From positions 1,630,501 through 1,694,500 of the forward strand of contig DAJPGA010000001.1 of the NCBI GenBank assembly GCA_025992895.1: DNA of 64,000 nt. The letters run 5' to 3'. Position 1 is the first letter of the stretch. Every line of letters begins with the position of its first letter. The translations under genes were made by a program, and so were the position numbers. The notes below the pieces were generated by a model. That model was not told the DNA's origin. It did no database searches and worked only from the letters and a program-made list of their open reading frames with translations. This DNA is from Veillonellaceae bacterium (lineage in GTDB: Bacteria; Bacillota; Negativicutes; Veillonellales; Dialisteraceae). Of the stretch, positions 58,496-64,000 are shown piece by piece.

Positions 58496-59698
58496 ATGAA
58501 AATTACAACCTTATTCCCTGCCCTGGGTGTAAAGAACTACAGAGTATTCTGGATTACGCAGTGGATTGCGCTCATCGGTTTCTGGCTGCAGCTGACAACA
58601 CAGCAGTGGCTCGTATATAAAATGACCGATTCTGCGTTCCTTTTAGGCCTTTTATCTGCATGCCAGTTCACCCCTTCCCTTTTATTCACACTGGGGACAG
58701 GGCTTTGGATCGATCATCACAATAAGAGAAAAATACTGATGGGAACACAGTCCCTTTATATGCTGCAGGCACTTCTTTTGGGCCTGCTCCTTCTCTCCGG
58801 GCATGAAACGTATGGATGGCTTTTATTCTTTGCCTTTTTCCTGGGAACGATCGATGCCTTCGATATGCCTGCCCGCATGACTTTCATGCCTGAATTGGTA
58901 GGAAAAGAAGCGCTTCACAGTGCAGTCAGCCTGAATTCAACCAATTTCAATATCACCAGAATGGTGGGACCGCTGCTTGCCGCTTTTCTTCTGAACTATC
59001 TCTCTTACAGTGATATTTTCTTCCTTAATGCGGTTTCTCTCATCCCTATACTCTTTGCCTATGCCAAAATGAACGTGAATACTCCCGTCATTCAGGAGAC
59101 CAATAAAAAACCGCTTCATGAAATCCGCGAGGGCATTGCCGAGGCACGAAAGAATCCGATTATTTTCGGCAATCTTCTGGCAGCCGGAATCGTAAGCAGT
59201 CTGATCCTGAATATGGGTACTTACGGACCGCTCTTTGCAGACAGGGTACTTCACACAGGACTTGATGGATTCGGATCCATTCTCTTTGCCGCAGGGGCCG
59301 GTTCCATGGCAAGCGGAATACTTTCTGCCACATCCAGCACGCATTATTCACAGCGGTTCATATTTACTGCAGCCGGCTTATGCGGCCTTCTCCTTATGGT
59401 CGTCAGCTACATTTCCTGGACAATCCCGGCGCTTTTCATGTTCGCCCTGCTCGGTTTTGTTACCATTCTCTTCATGGTAAACTGCAATACTGCAATCCAG
59501 ATGGCATCGCCTCCTGAATACCTGGGAAGAATCATGGGCCTTTATACCTTTGTATTCCTGGGGAGCGCACCATTTGGTTCTCTCCTCGTCAGTGCAATCA
59601 TTGAGTACATGGGAACCTCTTTAGGACTTGCCATCGTAGGTCTTTTTGAAATCATACTCATACTGCTCACAGCAAAAACTTATTCCAAGCAAAAATAA
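58496..59698 (+). CDS. MFS transporter (EntS/MFS_3-like exporter)
   Basis: A 400-residue major facilitator with 11-12 hydrophobic segments. The start NYRVFWITQWIALIGFWLQLTTQQWLVYKMT and the loop FDMPARMTFMPELVG are typical of the EntS-type exporter group (enterobactin and drug efflux). The segment GLWIDHHNKRKIL corresponds to the loop 2-3 motif A. The substrate is unknown. The Shine-Dalgarno sequence sits in the palindrome AAGGAGCTCCTT just before ATG. Monocistronic. Confidence 0.85.
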   Translation: MKITTLFPALGVKNYRVFWITQWIALIGFWLQLTTQQWLVYKMTDSAFLLGLLSACQFTPSLLFTLGTGLWIDHHNKRKILMGTQSLYMLQALLLGLLLLSGHETYGWLLFFAFFLGTIDAFDMPARMTFMPELVGKEALHSAVSLNSTNFNITRMVGPLLAAFLLNYLSYSDIFFLNAVSLIPILFAYAKMNVNTPVIQETNKKPLHEIREGIAEARKNPIIFGNLLAAGIVSSLILNMGTYGPLFADRVLHTGLDGFGSILFAAGAGSMASGILSATSSTHYSQRFIFTAAGLCGLLLMVVSYISWTIPALFMFALLGFVTILFMVNCNTAIQMASPPEYLGRIMGLYTFVFLGSAPFGSLLVSAIIEYMGTSLGLAIVGLFEIILILLTAKTYSKQK

Positions 59699-59730
59699 AA
59701 AGCAGCGGAAGGATAGCCTCCGCTGTTTTT
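59698..59730. terminator. Terminator between the MFS gene and the glycosyltransferase genes
   Basis: Stem GCAGCGGA / TCCGCTGT with flanking A and T runs, serving the two convergent units. Confidence 0.8.
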
Positions 59731-59734
59731 TAAT

Positions 59735-60808
59735 TTACAAATCTTCTGCTTTTTGTAATGCTTTCTCTCCTGCATCAATGACTCGATCCACACTGATTTT
59801 AGAAATAGGCACATAATTGCCTGATGCAATCGTTTTATTCACATGCTCGGGTCCCTCAGGCATATCCCAGGAAGAAATTGCCTGTGAACAAGGTCCCAAA
59901 GGATGATGGAACTTTGCGTTGCTCGGTCCGAACATGGAAATAGTAGGTATTCCGCGGCTGTCTGCTACATACATGGGTCCGCTGTCATTGGTAAAGAAAA
60001 TGGAGCAATGACCGGCCGCTGCAATAAATTCGCCCATGCTCAGATGGCCTGCCGCAATAACCGCTTTATCCCCGTGTTTCATAGAGGAAATAGCCTTCTG
60101 GATCAGCCCCAGCTCTGACTTGACGCCAAAGAAAACTGGAATGAATCCCTTCTCAAAGAAATGATCAGCGACTTTCCCATAATTTTCAGCGGGCCAGTTC
60201 TTTTCCGGCGTAGAACTTCCCACAGAAAATCCGGCCATTTTTACATTCTGCGGTAATTTCTGCGACTTGAAAAATTCCCTGGCCTTGTCTTCCCAGTCAC
60301 TGCAGGTATAGGTACGCATCCCGCTGTGAGAAATATCTTTTACGCCCAAGAGCTGCAGTACTCTCAGGTATTTGTCTACAGCATGAGAATTATATGTCTC
60401 AATCACAATCGGCTGATCCATGAAGAAGTGATCGAACCCCGTTCCCTCTTCTCCCGTCCAGTACTTAGGATGCATGGCAAGACCCATCAGCGTAGTCCTT
60501 GATGTCCCATGGAGAACTATCAGGACGTCCGGCTTCAATTTTCCAATTTGCCGCCCGATATTCCAGGTAGCCATAAGCCCCTTATCTTTTCCATTCCTGT
60601 CGACAGGAATAATTTCATCGATATTGGGATTATACTTCACAGATTCCTGGAATCTGGAGTCCATGACAAGGACGATCCTGGAGCCTTCCGCTTCTCTTCT
60701 CAGCACTTCAAGAAAAGGAGTAATGGAAACCATGTCTCCAAAATACAGCATGTACATAATAACAATCGTCTTGTTTTTCAAATCGACACGACGGGCAGAG
60801 TTTTTCAT
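59735..60808 (-). CDS. Family 9 glycosyltransferase (heptosyltransferase type)
   Basis: A GT-B enzyme of 357 residues, likely to add heptose or a related sugar to LPS core. It has MYMLYFGDMVSITPFLEVLR at the start, DVLIVLHGTSRTTLM, the phosphate-binding SVGSSTPEKNWPAENYGKVAD, and FFTNDSGPMYVADSRGIPTISMFGPSN, which is the GT9 donor-site motif. The ATG overlaps the hldE stop by four bases. The neighbour makes ADP-heptose, so heptose is the likely donor. Confidence 0.88.
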   Translation of the reverse strand: MKNSARRVDLKNKTIVIMYMLYFGDMVSITPFLEVLRREAEGSRIVLVMDSRFQESVKYNPNIDEIIPVDRNGKDKGLMATWNIGRQIGKLKPDVLIVLHGTSRTTLMGLAMHPKYWTGEEGTGFDHFFMDQPIVIETYNSHAVDKYLRVLQLLGVKDISHSGMRTYTCSDWEDKAREFFKSQKLPQNVKMAGFSVGSSTPEKNWPAENYGKVADHFFEKGFIPVFFGVKSELGLIQKAISSMKHGDKAVIAAGHLSMGEFIAAAGHCSIFFTNDSGPMYVADSRGIPTISMFGPSNAKFHHPLGPCSQAISSWDMPEGPEHVNKTIASGNYVPISKISVDRVIDAGEKALQKAEDL

Positions 60809-62265
60809 TGCTTTTCCCTTTTTATTTTTTTAATGACTCCTGTTGTTGAATAACCATCGACAAAGGGGAGAATTTCCACGGATCCTGCATATTGCCTCCC
60901 GGCTACTTCTTCTGCCTTGTAATCTCCGCCCTTGACAAGGATATCCGGTTTCAGATGGGACAGAAGTTTTTCAGGTGTTTCTTCTCCAAAGACAACGACA
61001 TCATCAACGCAGCGAAGAGCGGCAAGCATAAAGCTCCTGTCATTTTCACGGTTGACAGGACGGTCTTCCCCCTTGAGCATCTTGACTGACTCATCGGAAT
61101 TCAATCCCACAATCAGGTGATCGCCAAGAGAAGCCGCTTTCTGCAGATAGGTGACATGGCCCCTGTGAAGGATATCGAAGCATCCATTGGTAAATACAAC
61201 CGTCTCTCCTCTTGCTTTCCAGAGATTTACCTTGTTTTCCGCTTCCTTCCACGTCAGAGGGAGGTAATCAAGGCGGACCGGCTCATTATCACGCCATGCA
61301 TCAAGGACTTCTTTCCTTTCGACCTGATAAGTTCCTACATGTGAAACAGCGATGCCCGCTGCGCGGTTTGCAAGTTCCAGTGTCGTTTCCATATCAATGC
61401 CAGCGGCTGCACAGGCAGCTGTAACAGCCATGACAGTATCTCCTGCGCCCGAAACATCAAAGACATCCTGCGCAACGGATGCTCTATGGATAGCCCCGCC
61501 ATCCATAATGCAGGTGATTCCTCGCTCAGATCTTGTTACAAAGAGATATTTCAAGTGGAACTTTTCCCTGATCCTCTTTCCTTCCGCCTCTATGGGAGCA
61601 CTTTCATTGGGAATGCTCTTTCCTGCGCAGTCAGAAAGTTCTTTCAAATTAGGCGTGATTCCATAAGCGCCGTCATACTTTTCCCAATCACTGCCCTTAG
61701 GATCGACAAGGACAGGGACATTATATTCATTGGCTTTCTTTATGATTTTCTGAGACAGTATGTCGTCGATCATTCCCTTGCCATAATCAGAAATGACAAC
61801 ACAGTCCAGTCCCGCTTTTAAAAGCCCGCAAAGCCATTCCATAACGCTTTTGCATTCATCTTCAGAGAGCTTCCTGGTTCTTTCATAATCAAGCCTCATC
61901 ATCTGCTGGCCTGCACCCAGAATGCGTATTTTAGCTGTCGTCTGATAATCATCAGACACAAGAATCCCCTTAGAGTCAATTCCTGCATTTTTTAAAAGCT
62001 CAAGAAGCATTTTCCCGTTCTGGTCATTCCCGACTATGCCGGAAACGAAAACCTGACAGCCCAATGATGCCAGATTGGCCGCTGTATTGGCAGCCCCGCC
62101 CGGCACGTTTCTTTCCCCTTTGACCAGATTGACCGGTACAGGCGCTTCAGGAGAGATGCGGTTCACACTCCCTGTCACGTACTGATCCATCATTACATCA
62201 CCGATTACGGCTGCCTTTACTTTCAGAATATCTTCACTAAGAAATTTTTCTCCGTCTTGTCTCAT
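60805..62265 (-). CDS. hldE: Bifunctional heptose-7-phosphate kinase / heptose-1-phosphate adenylyltransferase
   Basis: HldE makes ADP-heptose for LPS inner core. The 486-residue protein has an N-terminal PfkB-type kinase (MDQYVTGSVNRISPEAPVPV, NVPGGAANTAANLASLG, DVSGAGDTVMAV). From about 340 a nucleotidyltransferase follows (VFTNGCFDILHRGHVTYLQKA, GLNSDESVKMLKGEDRPVN). Both halves look intact and in the E. coli order. The phosphatase (GmhB) and isomerase (GmhA) are not in the window. Confidence 0.96.
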   Translation of the reverse strand: MRQDGEKFLSEDILKVKAAVIGDVMMDQYVTGSVNRISPEAPVPVNLVKGERNVPGGAANTAANLASLGCQVFVSGIVGNDQNGKMLLELLKNAGIDSKGILVSDDYQTTAKIRILGAGQQMMRLDYERTRKLSEDECKSVMEWLCGLLKAGLDCVVISDYGKGMIDDILSQKIIKKANEYNVPVLVDPKGSDWEKYDGAYGITPNLKELSDCAGKSIPNESAPIEAEGKRIREKFHLKYLFVTRSERGITCIMDGGAIHRASVAQDVFDVSGAGDTVMAVTAACAAAGIDMETTLELANRAAGIAVSHVGTYQVERKEVLDAWRDNEPVRLDYLPLTWKEAENKVNLWKARGETVVFTNGCFDILHRGHVTYLQKAASLGDHLIVGLNSDESVKMLKGEDRPVNRENDRSFMLAALRCVDDVVVFGEETPEKLLSHLKPDILVKGGDYKAEEVAGRQYAGSVEILPFVDGYSTTGVIKKIKREKQ

Positions 62266-62281
62266 GGTTCCCCTGCCAAAA

Positions 62282-63490
62282 TCAAATACAAACTATGTTT
62301 CCTATATTATCGCATTGCTCTTTTATGCATTCTTTAATCAGCTTGTCCCAGGAATCCCACACCACTTCCGGTGCATATGGCTTCATGGATGCCTTCGCTC
62401 CGGCTCCCAGTTTCCTTCTAAGCCCGCTGTCCTTCATCAGGGACGACAGAGCTTTTGAAAATGCTTCTGCCCCGTCAGGAACAAGAAATCCATTGACCTG
62501 ATCCTTGATGAGTTCATTGACGGAAGAGCAGGATGCAAAGCCTACTGCCGGAATTCCGACGCCCATCGCTTCAGAAAGCGCCAGAGGGAAACCTTCATGA
62601 TGGCTTGGGAATGCAAATATATCTGCTTCCCGCCAAACTTTCCCCATATTCTTCGTAGTGCCGCGCAAGTGGACACGGTTCTGCAGTCCATTTTTGGATA
62701 TGAGGCTTTTCACCATAGTTACATACGCTTTATCGTAAGTATCTCCCCAGATGTCCACTTCCCAGTCAGGAAATTCCTGAGCAATTTTCGAAAAGGCTTC
62801 TATTAAAATATGCTGCCTCTTCGTCCTGCCTGTCACTCTTCCAACATTGACGATTTTGTGAACTTTCCTTTCCTGTCCGGGATCCACTTTCAAATGCGGG
62901 ATATTTACAGAATTGGGAATATGCACAAAATGGTCGTAATCCAGGTATTTTTCTGCCTTTTCTATAAAGGAAGGCATGAGTACCTGAATGAAACGGCTTT
63001 TTTCAAGAGCCCTCTTTTCTTTCTCCGGTGAATGCAGGAATATTTCATCCGGATCATTGTGAAGCATGGAAATCACGGGAATTTCAGTATCCAGCCCTTC
63101 AAGAAGGAGACGGCCTGTCGGTTCCCTGAAGGAAATGATTACATCAGGTTTTGCCAGTTCAAGGACCCTTTTCATCTGAGGCTTTGCCTGGTTTAAAATA
63201 CTGTAATTCCTGTTTCTTGCAGCTTCCTTGCTAAAAGCACGGGCGATTTCCCTGGCTGCCTTGGAAAACAGGCCGGCATGAATTTCAGGCATTCCTTCCA
63301 TTTTAAACAAGTTATACAGTTTAACGTCCTCAGGGAGAGGATAGAAAGGATCCCCGCTCTTTTCATCAGCCATCACGACAGAAACCGTATATCCTCTGTC
63401 TTTCATTGCAGCTGCCATCCTTGATAAGACATGCTCGATGCCGCCGCTGTATCCTACAAATTTATGCAGATCCGCAAGTAAAAGATTCAC
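62282..63490 (-). CDS. Family 4 glycosyltransferase
   Basis: A GT-B retaining glycosyltransferase of about 402 residues. The N-terminal half has HKFVGYSGGIEHVLSRM. The C-terminal half has IVNVGRVTGRTKRQHILIEAF, the Glu-rich donor motif HHEGFPLALSEAMGVGIPAVGF and a C-terminal helix. Acceptor and donor are not known; LPS or surface glycan is likely. The start is best read as GTG 63490 (NLLLADLHK), because AGGAGG lies seven bases upstream. An ATG two codons earlier sits too close to it. Confidence 0.88.
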   Translation of the reverse strand: MNLLLADLHKFVGYSGGIEHVLSRMAAAMKDRGYTVSVVMADEKSGDPFYPLPEDVKLYNLFKMEGMPEIHAGLFSKAAREIARAFSKEAARNRNYSILNQAKPQMKRVLELAKPDVIISFREPTGRLLLEGLDTEIPVISMLHNDPDEIFLHSPEKEKRALEKSRFIQVLMPSFIEKAEKYLDYDHFVHIPNSVNIPHLKVDPGQERKVHKIVNVGRVTGRTKRQHILIEAFSKIAQEFPDWEVDIWGDTYDKAYVTMVKSLISKNGLQNRVHLRGTTKNMGKVWREADIFAFPSHHEGFPLALSEAMGVGIPAVGFASCSSVNELIKDQVNGFLVPDGAEAFSKALSSLMKDSGLRRKLGAGAKASMKPYAPEVVWDSWDKLIKECIKEQCDNIGNIVCI

Positions 63491-63514
63491 GGACATACCT
63501 CCTCTATTAAGTGA

Positions 63515-64000
63515 TTATTCCTTATGATAATAATTTTTATACCACTTGGCGAATGCGGCAAGTCCCTCCTCCAAGGTGGTCGACGGATGGAATCCGAAAT
63601 CTTTTTCCAGATCATCAATATCAGCATACGTCTGATACACGTCTCCCATCTGCATGGGCAAGTACTCTTTTTCCGCTTTTCTCCCGATGGCATCTTCCAG
63701 AATTTCAATAAATTTCATCAGCCTGACCGGGTGATTGTTGCCAATATTATAAACCTTGAACGGGTCATTCTCTTCGTTAAGCTTCGGCGGATGGTTCAGC
63801 ATATGGGAAATCCCTTCTACGATATCATCTACATAGGTGAAATCGCGAAGCATATCTCCGTTATTATAAACCTGAATCGTCTCGCCGTTGAAAATCTTAT
63901 TGGCAAACTTGAAGTAAGCCATATCCGGCCTGCCAAAAGGTCCGTAAACCGTAAAGAAACGAAGCCCGGTAGCAGGAATCCTGTAGAGGTGGGAATACGT
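63515..64000 (-). CDS. NAD-dependent nucleotide-sugar epimerase, C-terminal part
   Basis: This gene continues beyond the right edge; about 161 codons are seen. The visible part reads TYSHLYRIPATGLRFFTVYG then GPFGRPDMAYFKF, followed by VYNNGDMLRDFTYVDDIVEGI and a YNIGNNHPV motif. This is the extended SDR epimerase end. The pattern LRFFTVYGP-GRPDMA and the ending (DIDDLEKDFGFHPSTTLEEGL) resemble UDP-glucuronate 4-epimerase more than GalE. The active-site and NAD-binding parts are outside the window. Confidence 0.85.
   Translation of the reverse strand, partial: TYSHLYRIPATGLRFFTVYGPFGRPDMAYFKFANKIFNGETIQVYNNGDMLRDFTYVDDIVEGISHMLNHPPKLNEENDPFKVYNIGNNHPVRLMKFIEILEDAIGRKAEKEYLPMQMGDVYQTYADIDDLEKDFGFHPSTTLEEGLAAFAKWYKNYYHKE

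Overview
The window reads as chromosomal DNA of a Negativicutes bacterium, a diderm Firmicute. My best guess at genus level is Dialister or a close relative, inferred from gene content and moderate GC and not proven. Firmicute-type features seen are a CggR-led glycolytic operon, an S-box (SAM-I) riboswitch, a PerR-like box at ahpC, PcrA, GatCAB, TrpR/YerC and an ANTAR regulator with an EutW-like kinase. Features of an outer membrane with LPS are a bifunctional HldE, a family 9 (heptosyltransferase-type) glycosyltransferase, a family 4 glycosyltransferase and the end of a nucleotide-sugar epimerase. I see no rRNA, tRNA, CRISPR array, insertion sequence or phage gene. The region is mostly housekeeping and most genes lie on the minus strand.

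Layout: 1-122 is the start of a response regulator. 123-554 is AT-rich and mostly non-coding. 555-5711 holds lgt (+), then ychF, dapL, lepB and glpX (-). 5901-8105 is a peroxide-defence pair (ahpC and an AhpF-like reductase with reversed domain order). 8327-11843 is gatCAB plus a small membrane protein. 11999-17244 holds ligA, pcrA and ppaC. 17412-22744 is cggR-gapA-pgk-tpiA-eno. fabK (+) stands alone at 23296-24249. 24325-31179 holds a SpoVB-like flippase, mfd and folP-folB-folK. 31312-31486 is a very compact promoter-SD-terminator unit. Then come a PhoU/DUF47-like protein, a UPF0173 hydrolase, the ANTAR/kinase pair, the t6A genes tsaD-rimI-tsaB-tsaE with a patatin-like lipase, gpmA, thiL, pncA, an unknown membrane protein (+), nth-trxB, a ThrRS-like/uridine kinase fusion, leuS, a gamma-carbonic-anhydrase-like protein and lysA. 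50552-53467 carries three successive lone amino-acid-binding lipoproteins. manB-yerC follows, then S-box-controlled metNIQ (+), an MFS exporter (+) and the LPS/heptose genes (-) to the end.

How the genes work together: central glycolysis (gapA, pgk, tpiA, eno, gpmA) and gluconeogenesis (glpX) are close to each other. The diaminopimelate route to lysine and peptidoglycan is represented by dapL and lysA. Redox defence is represented by ahpC, its reductase and a separate trxB. Lipoprotein export (lepB, lgt) would serve the four substrate-binding lipoproteins.

Most interesting observations: the DapL homologue has Glu248 where the PLP-binding lysine should be. The tiny transcription unit at 31312-31486 has a near-ideal promoter, an ideal Shine-Dalgarno spacing and a terminator, but its reading frame is stopped after two codons. 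Three tandem solute-binding lipoproteins have no permease or ATPase beside them.
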